A stretch of DNA of 64,000 nucleotides from Flammeovirga pectinis (lineage in GTDB: Bacteria > Bacteroidota > Bacteroidia > Cytophagales > Flammeovirgaceae). Positions within the stretch are counted from its first letter, which is position 1; every line of letters begins with the position of its first letter. Below, piece after piece: positions 1-7,999 of the stretch. A program made the translations under genes and the position numbers. The notes below the pieces were generated by a model, which had not been told where the DNA came from, made no database searches, and was given only the letters and a program-made list of their open reading frames with translations. The stretch spans positions 1,116,001-1,180,000 of the forward strand of contig NZ_CP034562.1 in assembly GCF_003970675.1 (NCBI RefSeq), written 5' to 3'.

Positions 1-557
1 GGTACATGCTGAAATTTACATCCCTCTTGCCATCTGTTAAAGATGAAATGAAAGTCTGCAGAAATCTTCCAATTTTTCCATTCAAAAGGATGAGAAAGTA
101 AGAGATTTCTTTTTACAAATAATGCTTGATGACTACAAATCATCCCTTTCCATAAATTTTCAGCAGGAATACCACTCTTTATTTTAGTCAAATGATCGTA
201 AACAACTTCATGATCACCATAAAGTAATTGAGTGTCTTTATCTGCTTTATTCATTATAGAAGAAATTGCTTTCTCATTATAAAAAGTATCTCCAGCATTC
301 ATAAAAATAACCCAATCTCCAGATGCTTTTTGCACACCTTTGTTCATTGCATCATAAATTCCTTTGTCAGCTTCAGAAACCAATACATCAATATTATTTT
401 TGTAGCGTGAAATAATGTCAAAAGTTGTATCTTTTGATGCACCATCAATCACTACAAACTCAATAGCTATGTAGTCTTGAGCAATAACACTTTTTAGTGT
501 CGGCTCTATTTCTGATTCACAATTGTAAGAAATTGTAATGACGCTCACTTTTTGCAT
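1..557 (-). CDS. Family 2 glycosyltransferase, C-terminus beyond window
   Basis: The reverse strand is open from an ATG at 557 to the window edge, about 185 codons. The N-terminus VSVITISYNCESEIEPTLKS is the usual GT-A opening strand. It is followed by VVIDGASKDTT, by SEADKGIYDAMNKG (the conserved DKGIYDAMNKG motif of WcaE-like GT2 enzymes) and by VIFMNAGD in the place of the DXD metal site. GT2 enzymes of this kind transfer sugars from nucleotide donors to lipid-linked glycans at the inner face of the inner membrane. The donor and acceptor cannot be told from sequence. The next gene lies on the other strand, so this is the first gene of its leftward unit. Confidence 0.88.
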   Translation of the reverse strand, partial: MQKVSVITISYNCESEIEPTLKSVIAQDYIAIEFVVIDGASKDTTFDIISRYKNNIDVLVSEADKGIYDAMNKGVQKASGDWVIFMNAGDTFYNEKAISSIMNKADKDTQLLYGDHEVVYDHLTKIKSGIPAENLWKGMICSHQALFVKRNLLLSHPFEWKNWKISADFHFIFNRWQEGCKFQHV

Positions 558-858
558 AGCCGCAAAGATACTAACTGATTGAAGAACTACTTCAAAAAAA
601 TGAAATGATTTAAAACCATTAGCGAATAGGCAATGTATTCTAAGAATTCCTGTATCGAAAATGCGAATCTAGAAGTCTAACATAACTATAACAGGACATT
701 ATTGCAACGTGGAGTAAACGGAGTGATTTTAAAAAATAGAATTTAAATCAAATAAATATTAACAGAGCTGTTCGTTTCTTCCTTATTTACCGTAACCTAT
801 GTTAGAACAAATGTTGTGTTCTTATTCAATTTTATATTTCATCTATCTACTATTCATC
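558..858. other. Divergent intergenic region
   Basis: About 300 bp between the leftward glycosyltransferase and a rightward small ORF. It is AT-rich and should hold two divergent promoters. I see no convincing TAnnTTTG box, repeat or hairpin here. Confidence 0.4.
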
Positions 859-1038
859 ATGAAAAAAATATTCCTTTTTTTCTCATTACTATCAATGTTA
901 TTTGTGGCATCAGAAGCGGCTTATTTTGCCACAGTTGCAGAAGATAACATAGAGTTAACTTTTTCTATTTTGGTATTTGTGTCAGTAATAGTTGCAACTA
1001 TTTTGGTCTATCCGATAGCTCTTGAGCATAATCGCTAA
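859..1038 (+). CDS. Small two-helix membrane protein, unknown
   Basis: A 59-residue ORF. I prefer the ATG at 859 (MKKIFLFFSLLSMLFVASEA) because it starts directly with a signal-peptide-like segment; an ATG at 799 would add 20 hydrophobic residues. A second hydrophobic stretch (ILVFVSVIVATILVYPI) spans about residues 37-53. The product should be a tiny inner-membrane or secreted protein. Size and layout resemble the 57-residue protein encoded at 7632-7805, but the sequences are too short to prove kinship. No function can be assigned. Confidence 0.45.
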   Translation: MKKIFLFFSLLSMLFVASEAAYFATVAEDNIELTFSILVFVSVIVATILVYPIALEHNR

Positions 1039-1076
1039 TAAAAATCAAAAAAGATAGAACTATTAAGGATGTTGTT

Positions 1077-1106
1077 TTTGACTTTAGATGCAAAGAACTA
1101 ATTTTG
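1077..1106 (+). promoter_or_regulatory. Promoter of argS
   Basis: TTTG at 1077-1080 and TAATTTTG at 1099-1106, 18 bp apart, match the Bacteroidota pattern (-33 TTTG, -7 TAnnTTTG). Transcription would start near 1113. This excludes the upstream TTG at 1104 and supports the ATG at 1152 as the argS start. Confidence 0.55.
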
Positions 1107-1151
1107 CAGACTGAATTGTCGGAAGACAACTTATTTTACATAAAAAAGAAA

Positions 1152-3068
1152 ATGGAGCAACAAATCATAAACGGTATTGCAGAAGCGGTAAAAGAACTCT
1201 ACGGAATTGAATTACCAACTTCTAGAATTACTTTACAGCCTACAAAAAAAGAATTTGACGGTGCATTAACGTTCGTCACTTTTTCTCTTACAAAACAGTT
1301 AGGTAAAAACCCTGTGCAAATTGGAGAAGAAATTGGTGCGTATTTAAAAGAAAATAATGCAGCTGTTTCTGATTTTAATGTTGTGAAAGGTTTCTTAAAC
1401 TTAGTAATCAGTAATACTGTTTGGGTAGAGACTTTAGCAGAAATTTCTAAAGATACTGCTTATGGTCGTGTTGCTAGAAATGGAGAAAAAGTAATGGTCG
1501 AATATTCTTCGCCAAATACAAATAAACCATTACACTTAGGTCACCTTAGAAATAACTTTTTAGGACACTCCGTCTCATTAATTTTAGATGCGGCTGGTTA
1601 TGATGTTCAAAAAGTGAATCTAGTAAACGACCGTGGTATCCATATTTGTAAGTCGATGTTGGCTTACACAAAGTTTGGAAAAGGTGAAACTCCTAGCGAA
1701 ACTTTAAAAGGTGATAAGTTAGTAGGGAACTATTACGTAGCTTTTGATAAACACTATAAAGTGGAAGTCAAAAACTTGATAGAAGAGAAAAAAAGCGATT
1801 ACCCTTCTTTAGCTAATGTAGAAGATCTTAAAGCACTAAAAGCAGAGATTGAAGCAAAAGGGGCGTCAAAGAAAAATAAAATTCCTTTAACGGATGATGA
1901 GAAAGTTCAGATAAAAGATATCAAGGCTTTATTTGAATATGCGGAGAAAAACGCACCTCTATTAGTAGAAGCGCAAGAAATGTTGCGTAAATGGGAAGCT
2001 GGTGATGAAGAAACAGTTTCGCTTTGGAAAAAAATGAACGACTGGGTGTACGCTGGTTTTGCACAGTCTTATGAAATGATGGGTGTAGAGTTTGATAATA
2101 TATATTATGAATCTCAAACTTATTTATTGGGTAAGGACATTGTTAAAGAAGGTTTAGATAAAGGTATTTTCTTTAAAAAGGAAAATGATTCTGTTTGGAT
2201 TGATCTTAAAAAAGAAAAGTTAGACGAAAAATTAGTTTTAAGAGGTGATGGTACTGCCGTGTATATGACACAGGATATGGGTACTGCAGATCTTAAATAC
2301 AAAGATTTCGGCATGACAAAATCTGTATACGTTGTAGGTAACGAACAAGATTACCATTTTAAGGTATTACAGGCTATCATGAAACACATGGGACGTTCTT
2401 ATGCTGATGGTATTTTCCACCTTTCTTACGGAATGGTAGAATTACCTGAAGGTAAAATGAAATCTCGTGAAGGTACAGTTGTAGATGCTGACGATTTGAT
2501 CCAAGAGATGATCGACACAGCACAAGAACGTACGGAAGAATCTGGAAAGATTGATGGGTTTACTACAGATGAAGCAACAGTATTGTTTAAGCAATTAGCT
2601 TTAGGAGCACTTAAATATTATTTATTAAAAGTTGATCCTAAGAAAACAATGCTTTTTAACCCTAAAGATTCAATTGATTTCCAGGGAGATACAGGTGTTT
2701 ATATTCAGTATAACCATGCAAAAATTCAAGCGTTATTAAGACGTGCCGATAAAGATGGTATTACTTATTCAGCAGAATCTTTTGCTGGACTTACAGATAT
2801 TACTGCTGCTGAAGCAGATTTAGTTGCTTTATTAGGTAAACTAAATGATAAGATCTCTGAATCAGCAGATGCATATGCACCATCAATTGTTGCAAACTAT
2901 GCTTTTGATGTTGCTAAACAATATTCTAAAGTATATTCTGAGTCTCCAATCTTTAATGAAGAAGACGCGAAGAAAAAAGCTTTTAGAATTGCTTTGTCTA
3001 AACAATCTGCAGATGCTATAAGAATTGCTTTACAGCTAATTGGTGTTCAAGCGCCATCTAGAATGTAG
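1152..3068 (+). CDS. argS: Arginyl-tRNA synthetase
   Basis: Class Ia synthetase that charges tRNA-Arg with arginine in the cytoplasm; 638 residues from the ATG at 1152. The N-terminal ArgRS domain is followed by the HIGH-type motif KPLHLGHLRNN (HLGH near residue 128) and the KMSKS-equivalent GKMKSREGTVV (near 435). The C-terminal helical DALR anticodon-binding domain contains YIQYNHAKIQALLRRA and ends IGVQAPSRM. A lysine-rich insertion, about 215-255, lies between the catalytic halves. A TTG 48 bp upstream is in frame but falls in the promoter box. The gene is monocistronic and is followed at once by a strong terminator. Confidence 0.97.
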   Translation: MEQQIINGIAEAVKELYGIELPTSRITLQPTKKEFDGALTFVTFSLTKQLGKNPVQIGEEIGAYLKENNAAVSDFNVVKGFLNLVISNTVWVETLAEISKDTAYGRVARNGEKVMVEYSSPNTNKPLHLGHLRNNFLGHSVSLILDAAGYDVQKVNLVNDRGIHICKSMLAYTKFGKGETPSETLKGDKLVGNYYVAFDKHYKVEVKNLIEEKKSDYPSLANVEDLKALKAEIEAKGASKKNKIPLTDDEKVQIKDIKALFEYAEKNAPLLVEAQEMLRKWEAGDEETVSLWKKMNDWVYAGFAQSYEMMGVEFDNIYYESQTYLLGKDIVKEGLDKGIFFKKENDSVWIDLKKEKLDEKLVLRGDGTAVYMTQDMGTADLKYKDFGMTKSVYVVGNEQDYHFKVLQAIMKHMGRSYADGIFHLSYGMVELPEGKMKSREGTVVDADDLIQEMIDTAQERTEESGKIDGFTTDEATVLFKQLALGALKYYLLKVDPKKTMLFNPKDSIDFQGDTGVYIQYNHAKIQALLRRADKDGITYSAESFAGLTDITAAEADLVALLGKLNDKISESADAYAPSIVANYAFDVAKQYSKVYSESPIFNEEDAKKKAFRIALSKQSADAIRIALQLIGVQAPSRM

Positions 3069-3093
3069 TAGTACTCTTATATATTATAATAGG

Positions 3094-3128
3094 AAACCAC
3101 GCTAAAGCAATTTAGGGTGGTTTTTTTT
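3094..3128 (+). terminator. argS terminator
   Basis: AAACCAC (3094-3100) pairs with GTGGTTT (3117-3123), and the stem is extended by GCTAAA against TTTAGG. A T-run follows. It lies 25 bp after the argS stop. Confidence 0.75.
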
Positions 3129-3139
3129 ATGTAAAATTA

Positions 3140-3180
3140 AAAAGCCTTTGTTTGAGACATAATCACAAACAAAGGCTTTT
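3140..3180. terminator. Perfect 15-bp hairpin, bidirectional
   Basis: AAAAGCCTTTGTTTG (3140-3154) and its exact complement (3166-3180) surround an 11-nt loop. A and T runs sit at the two edges, so it can end both argS read-through and the convergent thioesterase gene. Confidence 0.75.
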
Positions 3181-3204
3181 AATAGAAAGTAATAATTGTA
3201 TGTA

Positions 3205-3618
3205 TTAATGAACAGCGTGTTCAGCAGGTATTTGCTTCGGCTTTTTATCATCATCAATAGATACATAAATAAACATACCTTCTGTTACCAGATAACTATT
3301 ATTAAAGTCATGTCCTTTAATTAGAGGCTTTGCCCAGACTTCTAAATGGATCTTCATAGATGTTTTACCCGTCTTTAAAACTTCTCCATATACACAAACA
3401 GCATCTCCAACAGAAACAGGTTTATGGAATGTCATACCATCTACTGCAACAGTTACAGTTCTTCCAAGAGCAGTTTCTTTGGCAAGTATTCCTCCTGCAA
3501 TATCCATTTGAGACATAATCCAACCACCAAAAATATCACCATTGGCATTGGTATCAGCAGGCATGGCTAAAGTTCTTAGTAGTAGTTCTCCTTTTGGAGT
3601 TGGTTCGTTTGTAGACAT
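3205..3618 (-). CDS. Acyl-CoA thioesterase, hotdog fold (YciA-like)
   Basis: A 137-residue single hotdog domain. TLAMPADTNANGDIFGGWIMSQMDIAGG is the family core: the Asn/Gly loop and the catalytic Asp on the hotdog helix. It is followed by VDGMTFHKPVSVGD and the strand VYGEVLKTGKTSMKIHLEVW. YciA-type enzymes hydrolyse medium and long acyl-CoA to CoA and fatty acid as oligomers in the cytosol. The ATG at 3618 (MSTNEPTPKGEL) fits the family start; an upstream ATG at 3690 would add 24 unlike residues. The gene stands alone and converges on argS. Confidence 0.9.
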   Translation of the reverse strand: MSTNEPTPKGELLLRTLAMPADTNANGDIFGGWIMSQMDIAGGILAKETALGRTVTVAVDGMTFHKPVSVGDAVCVYGEVLKTGKTSMKIHLEVWAKPLIKGHDFNNSYLVTEGMFIYVSIDDDKKPKQIPAEHAVH

Positions 3619-3911
3619 CAAATTTTCGTTTTCGTGAATAATATTGCTAATATAATGTAGAAATTTTGATACTCCTTTAAATTTGTTCACAATTTAAAAC
3701 GTCTTAAGTACAGTTTAAAGAGTGCGTAAAGTAATTTTCTTGATTAAACTTGAGGAGGTCGAAGTAAAATAATTTGGTGCAAAATCCTCTTTTAAACCCT
3801 AATTTTACTAACTAATTGATATTCTGAGTGCTAATTGTTAATAGAAAGCAGGTATTTTGTGAATAAAGTAGACTTTTTTTAGAAAATAGTGGAAACTTCT
3901 AATTTTTATCT

Positions 3912-3919
3912 TACCTTTG
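3912..3919 (+). promoter_or_regulatory. -7 box upstream of the RRM gene
   Basis: TACCTTTG matches TAnnTTTG. Transcription would begin near 3926 and leave a leader of about 115 nt before the ATG at 4040. No clear -33 TTTG is seen. A long leader is common in cold-responsive RNA-binding protein genes, but that role is inference here. The rest of 3619-3911 shows no gene. Confidence 0.35.
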
Positions 3920-4039
3920 GAAAAGATTGAGTTGGGTCATATTATGAATCGATATTTTAAAGAGGAGCAATCCTATTTTTGTTATTTTTCTAATTGGTAT
4001 TTCTTCTCACATATTTTATAACCTTTTTATTTGTTTGAG

Positions 4040-4360
4040 ATGAATATCTTTGTAGCAAAATTGAATTACAGTACTCAAGAAGAGACACTGAGAGAATTAT
4101 TTGAAAGCTTTGGCGAAGTATCTTCTGCTAAAGTTATTATTGACCGTGAAACAGACCGTTCTAAGGGTTTTGGCTTTGTAGAAATGCCAAACGACGAAGA
4201 AGGAATGAACGCAATCGAGCAATTGAACGAATCAGAGCTTGATGGTAGAACTATCGTAGTTAAGCAAGCGCGTCCGCGTGAGTCTAACGGCGGTGGCGGC
4301 GGTGGCCGTGGTGGTTACGGTGGTGGAAACCGTGGCGGTTACGGTGGCGGAAGATACTAG
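4040..4360 (+). CDS. RRM-type RNA-binding protein with Gly-rich tail
   Basis: A 106-residue protein with one RNA recognition motif. RNP2 is IFVAKL (residues 2-7) and RNP1 is KGFGFVEM (about 43-50), both with the aromatic residues that stack on RNA. From about residue 85 the chain is Gly/Arg/Tyr repeats (GGRGGYGGGNRGGYGGGRY), as in the cold-induced Rbp proteins of cyanobacteria and Bacteroidota. It probably binds single-stranded RNA as a chaperone or stability factor. I use the ATG at 4040 rather than a TTG three codons upstream. It is transcribed alone. Confidence 0.9.
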   Translation: MNIFVAKLNYSTQEETLRELFESFGEVSSAKVIIDRETDRSKGFGFVEMPNDEEGMNAIEQLNESELDGRTIVVKQARPRESNGGGGGGRGGYGGGNRGGYGGGRY

Positions 4361-4403
4361 TATCTTTAGCAACCAAACCATCTGAAGCACTTCAGATATT
4401 CCG

Positions 4404-4442
4404 AAAGGCGTAGTAAATTTAATATTTACTACGCCTTTTCTT
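4404..4442 (+). terminator. Terminator of the RRM gene
   Basis: AAAGGCGTAGTAAAT pairs perfectly with a complement ending at 4438 and is followed by T-rich sequence. A second small hairpin (TCTGAAG/CTTCAGA, 4381-4396) precedes it. The remaining bases to 4752 hold no gene, only a possible -7 box, TACTTTTG, at 4605-4612 for the next gene. Confidence 0.75.
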
Positions 4443-4752
4443 TTATGCCTAATTTTATTATATTCCTTAGCTATTAAGTAGAAAACGTACTTTTGTTGTT
4501 TTACTACTGTATTAAACCTTATAGATCAATCTTTGAAAAAGTGTTCAATGTTAATTCTTTTTCAAACAATATTTAAGGTAAATCTAGATAATGAGATAAG
4601 TTATTACTTTTGTGATATAAGATACTGCAATTGATTTTAGGCTAATTAATTAGGTCTTGTAACTATTGCAGTGATAAAAGTTCTACTTTATTAACCCATA
4701 ACTTTATAAGTAACACTTTATATTACTTAGATAAAGTTCTAATTACTACGCA

Positions 4753-6531
4753 ATGATCAAAAGAAAGGCCTTTTTGTGTCTATTATTTTGCCTTTTAGGT
4801 ATTTTGTCAAATTCTTTTGCACAAAAATCTACTCCACAACAGAGGGAGAAAGAACAATTAGAAGTTTACAATGAAATCAAAAGTTTAATTGTAGCAGATT
4901 CTATATATAGAGTTTACTTAAGGGAACAAATTGCTCGTTTAGATTCCCTTTCAGGAGCTAAAAAGAAAGTGAAACAGGTTTTCTTGGCAAATGGTATTCC
5001 TGTAGCTCCCTTTAACGATACTTTATTCTATGTACACAGAAGAAAGGCTGTATCAGCTTCAATAAGAGCAAAATCTCTTGAAGATACTTTACGAAAAATT
5101 GCAGATAATACACTTTATCTTATTGATTCTGTAGATCTTGAACCATTTGAAAGTACATATAAACTAGTATTTAAAGGGGAAACTATTCATGTTGTGGATA
5201 CTGTTGACGCGAAGTTGGCGCAAATGTCAAAAATAAATTTAGCGAGAGAAAGACAGTATGCAATTAATTTATCTTTACATGAAAAGATAAATTATCAGGG
5301 TAAGTATGCAGGAATGATTGCTTTGATAGGGCTTTTCCTTTTATTGTTCTTTTTTAAAATGATTGGAAAAGGATATCGATTAGCACTCATAAAAGTAGTT
5401 CGTGACAACAATGGATGGTTTAGAAATAAGCGTGTAAAAAATGTAAAAATTCTGACAGAGGAAAATCAAATTAATATAGCTAGATACCTTTTACTAATCA
5501 TTCGATTTGGTTTAATATTTATTCTTATCTCTCTTTATTTACCAATAGTTGGACGGTTTTCTCCACCACTGAGAGATATTTCTGATGAGTTTTTCGGATA
5601 CATTTTTAACCCTTTTATAGATATATTGAAATCATTTATTGAATATACTCCAAATTTATTAAAAATTGGAGTAGTCATTTTTGTTTTTCATTATACAATA
5701 CAATTGGTGAAAACATTTGCAGATGCAATAGCAGATGGACGATTAAAAATACAAGGTTTTTACCCTGATTGGGTGCCACCTACTTTTAAGATTATAAAGT
5801 TTGTGCTTTATACATTTATGGTAATAATGATTTTTCCACTTCTTCCTGGTGCCGAATCTCAAGAATTTAAAGGTATATCTGTGTTTGTCGGTGTTTTATT
5901 GTCTATAGGTTCTACCTCTGTAATTACCAACGCAATAAGCGGAATAGTAATTACCTATATGCGTAGATTCACAATTGGTGATTGGATAAGAATTGGCGAT
6001 ATAATGGGAGAAGTAGTAGAACGCTCACTTTTTGTTACTCGCTTAAAAACATCTAAGAATGAAATTGTTACTATACCAAATAGCAAGATTTCTGAATCTA
6101 ATACTATTAATTATTCTCAGCCAATAAATCGATTTAAATTAATAATTCATACTACTGTTACTATCGGTTATGATGTTCCATGGAGAAAAGTGCATGCTTT
6201 ATTAAAAGAAGCTGCAGAGATTACAGAAGGCTTAATTGCAGGTGAAATTCCTTTTGTATTACAAACTTCATTAGATGATTATTATGTAAGTTATCAATTG
6301 AATGCTTATACAAAACAACCCGAAAAATTAGCACGAATATATTCTCGTTTACATCAAAACATTCAAGATATTTTTGCTAGAGATGAAGTTGAAATCATGT
6401 CGCCACATTACAGGGCAAATAGGGAAGATAATGAGATTACAATCCCTGATTTTAAGCTAATGCATGATGCTCCGAAAGAAGAAAAACCTCCAATGGACAA
6501 TTCTAAAACAGAGAATAAACCTGATCATTAA
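4753..6531 (+). CDS. MscS-family mechanosensitive channel
   Basis: A 592-residue membrane protein that should relieve hypo-osmotic pressure. A signal peptide (cut after NSFAQ, residue 24) leads into a ~150-residue charged periplasmic part and then several membrane helices (about 190-205, 245-270, 300-320, 345-365, 375-400). The MscS core follows: a Gly/Ala-rich pore helix region (VLLSIGSTSVITNAISGIVITYMR) and the beta domain GDWIRIGDIMGEVVERSLFVTRLKT, then PNSKISESNTINYS. An acidic, lysine-rich cytoplasmic tail ends the protein. It is larger than E. coli MscS (about 286) because of the N-terminal periplasmic domain, as in MscK/YbiO-like channels. The substrate-free channel role is family knowledge. 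Confidence 0.9.
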   Translation: MIKRKAFLCLLFCLLGILSNSFAQKSTPQQREKEQLEVYNEIKSLIVADSIYRVYLREQIARLDSLSGAKKKVKQVFLANGIPVAPFNDTLFYVHRRKAVSASIRAKSLEDTLRKIADNTLYLIDSVDLEPFESTYKLVFKGETIHVVDTVDAKLAQMSKINLARERQYAINLSLHEKINYQGKYAGMIALIGLFLLLFFFKMIGKGYRLALIKVVRDNNGWFRNKRVKNVKILTEENQINIARYLLLIIRFGLIFILISLYLPIVGRFSPPLRDISDEFFGYIFNPFIDILKSFIEYTPNLLKIGVVIFVFHYTIQLVKTFADAIADGRLKIQGFYPDWVPPTFKIIKFVLYTFMVIMIFPLLPGAESQEFKGISVFVGVLLSIGSTSVITNAISGIVITYMRRFTIGDWIRIGDIMGEVVERSLFVTRLKTSKNEIVTIPNSKISESNTINYSQPINRFKLIIHTTVTIGYDVPWRKVHALLKEAAEITEGLIAGEIPFVLQTSLDDYYVSYQLNAYTKQPEKLARIYSRLHQNIQDIFARDEVEIMSPHYRANREDNEITIPDFKLMHDAPKEEKPPMDNSKTENKPDH

Positions 6532-6540
6532 AAATTGTAT

Positions 6541-6582
6541 CTTCACAGTTCCATTAGTCACTTAGATAATGGAACTGTGAAG
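6541..6582. terminator. 16-bp perfect hairpin after mscS-like gene
   Basis: CTTCACAGTTCCATTA and its exact complement (6567-6582) lie in the 68 bp before the next gene. No strong T-run follows, so it may be a weak terminator or an mRNA-end stabilising hairpin rather than a full stop. Confidence 0.5.
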
Positions 6583-6599
6583 CTTAATAATAAATAATT

Positions 6600-7568
6600 T
6601 TGCCATTTCAACTTATCTTAAAAATAATAATAGCACTTTATAAGCAGAAGAAGTTTATAGCGAAATATCTTACTTCAGATTTAATTACTTTTCGAAAAAG
6701 TGATACATCTTTATCTGAAAAAGATTTTATTAAAATAAAAAGTTATTACGGATTAGCAATAACGGGAATATTAGGTACTTCTATTTGTTTACTTCGGGGT
6801 AAAAAAATGTCTTTTAAGGAAAGGTATACAAGTACTTTCCAAGCGAGTATTACAGGACTTGTAGACGACTACTATGATGAACAGGGAATGACAGAAGAAA
6901 GAATGCAAACTTTCTTTCTTCAACCAAAAAATGTGATTCCTAAAAATGATGCAGAACGTTTGGGTATAAATTTATACCTCAAGAGTTTGAAGTATATATC
7001 AAATTTTTCTGAATTAGAACCTTACTTGACAGATGTCAATAAAGCACAGGCCGAAAGTGTAGCACAATACAATTCAGAAATAACATTTTCAACATTAAAG
7101 GCTCTTACTTTGTTTAAAGGTGGAAGCTCATTTTCATATTTTAGAACAGCTTATAAAAATAAGGTCCTTGATAAAGAAGCGGAAATGTTTTATTTATTAG
7201 GAGGGATTACGCAGTTAGGAAATGATATTTTCGACGTTTATAAAGATAGAGAAAACAATGTAAGTACTTTATTAACTACTTGTACCTCTATAAATGATGT
7301 GAAAGATATTTTTACATTATGGCTAACTCAAATAAAAGCTCTTTTATTGGGATTGGGTTACCCTGATAAGAATAAAGAAGAATTTTGGAACTTATATTAT
7401 TTAGGAGTATTCTCAAGGTGTTTCACTTGTTTAGAGCAACTTGAAAAATTAGAAATAGAAAATCAGTTTAAGTTGTCTCAATATACTCGCAAAGAATTAA
7501 TTTGTGATTTGGAAAAATGGAGTACTTTTAAAAGGGCACTTTGTTTTTACAAAGAAGGGAGATTATAA
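6600..7568 (+). CDS. Class I isoprenoid (terpene) synthase-like enzyme
   Basis: A 322-residue all-helical soluble protein. VDDYYDE at 88-94 fits the first Asp-rich motif (DDxxDE) that binds Mg-diphosphate in class I prenyl and terpene synthases. GNDIFDVYKDRE at 207-218 has the place and shape of the second metal motif (NDxxSxxxE), with Asp at the Ser and Glu positions. The sequence is otherwise far from IspA-type prenyltransferases, so the substrate is unknown. No ATG exists near the start: the frame opens at a stop at 6591 and the first usable codon is TTG at 6600, while the first ATG (6807) would delete 69 residues of helix. It follows the channel gene by 68 bp. Confidence 0.6.
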   Translation: MPFQLILKIIIALYKQKKFIAKYLTSDLITFRKSDTSLSEKDFIKIKSYYGLAITGILGTSICLLRGKKMSFKERYTSTFQASITGLVDDYYDEQGMTEERMQTFFLQPKNVIPKNDAERLGINLYLKSLKYISNFSELEPYLTDVNKAQAESVAQYNSEITFSTLKALTLFKGGSSFSYFRTAYKNKVLDKEAEMFYLLGGITQLGNDIFDVYKDRENNVSTLLTTCTSINDVKDIFTLWLTQIKALLLGLGYPDKNKEEFWNLYYLGVFSRCFTCLEQLEKLEIENQFKLSQYTRKELICDLEKWSTFKRALCFYKEGRL

Positions 7569-7585
7569 ATTGCTAGAGAAAAATA

Positions 7586-7620
7586 GCTAACAAGGCTATT
7601 TCAAGAATTGCCTTGTTAGC
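7586..7620. terminator. Hairpin between convergent genes
   Basis: GCTAACAAGGC pairs perfectly with GCCTTGTTAGC (7610-7620). It sits between the isoprenoid-enzyme stop and the stop of the reverse small membrane gene. No clear T-run is present. Confidence 0.5.
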
Positions 7621-7631
7621 GGAGTGAAGAT

Positions 7632-7805
7632 TTAGCTATTCTTTATTAAAGAGTAACTACCTAATGTTACAATAGAAATAATTACAACGGTAATCGAAGC
7701 GTAGATCATACCTACTAAAGAGTCCGCGTGAATTGTAGAATCAATTACTTTGATATCTAAAATTAGAAGTGCGACAGGTACGATAACTAATAATAACTTT
7801 TTCAT
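7632..7805 (-). CDS. Small two-helix membrane protein, unknown
   Basis: An ORF of 57 residues, too short for most gene callers. It starts MKKLLLVIVPVALLILDIKV (a first membrane segment or signal anchor, residues 3-18) and has a second hydrophobic segment, MIYASITVVIISIVTLGSYS (33-52). The regular frame with lysines only at the N-terminus and near the C-terminus looks like a real membrane miniprotein. It lies between two convergent or divergent units and has its own 190-bp upstream region. It resembles the protein at 859-1038 in layout. Function unknown. Confidence 0.5.
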   Translation of the reverse strand: MKKLLLVIVPVALLILDIKVIDSTIHADSLVGMIYASITVVIISIVTLGSYSLIKNS

Positions 7806-7860
7806 TTTACTATCTGTTTGTTTATAACTTAATTTAATGATTTTAAGTGGGTTAATGAAC

Positions 7861-7889
7861 TTTGTTAAGCTTTGATAGGAATACTTTTG
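7861..7889 (+). promoter_or_regulatory. Promoter upstream of hemB
   Basis: TTTG (7861-7864) and TACTTTTG (7882-7889), 17 bp apart, match the Bacteroidota -33/-7 pattern. The leader to the hemB ATG at 8000 would be about 105 nt. Confidence 0.45.
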
Positions 7890-7999
7890 TAATACTTACT
7901 TGTAGAAAACTTGATTCTTGATTTAGTAAAGAATAAATTCGGGTAAATTCGACTTTTATCGAAAATTCTGAAAGAAATCATACTATAAATATAGATCCT

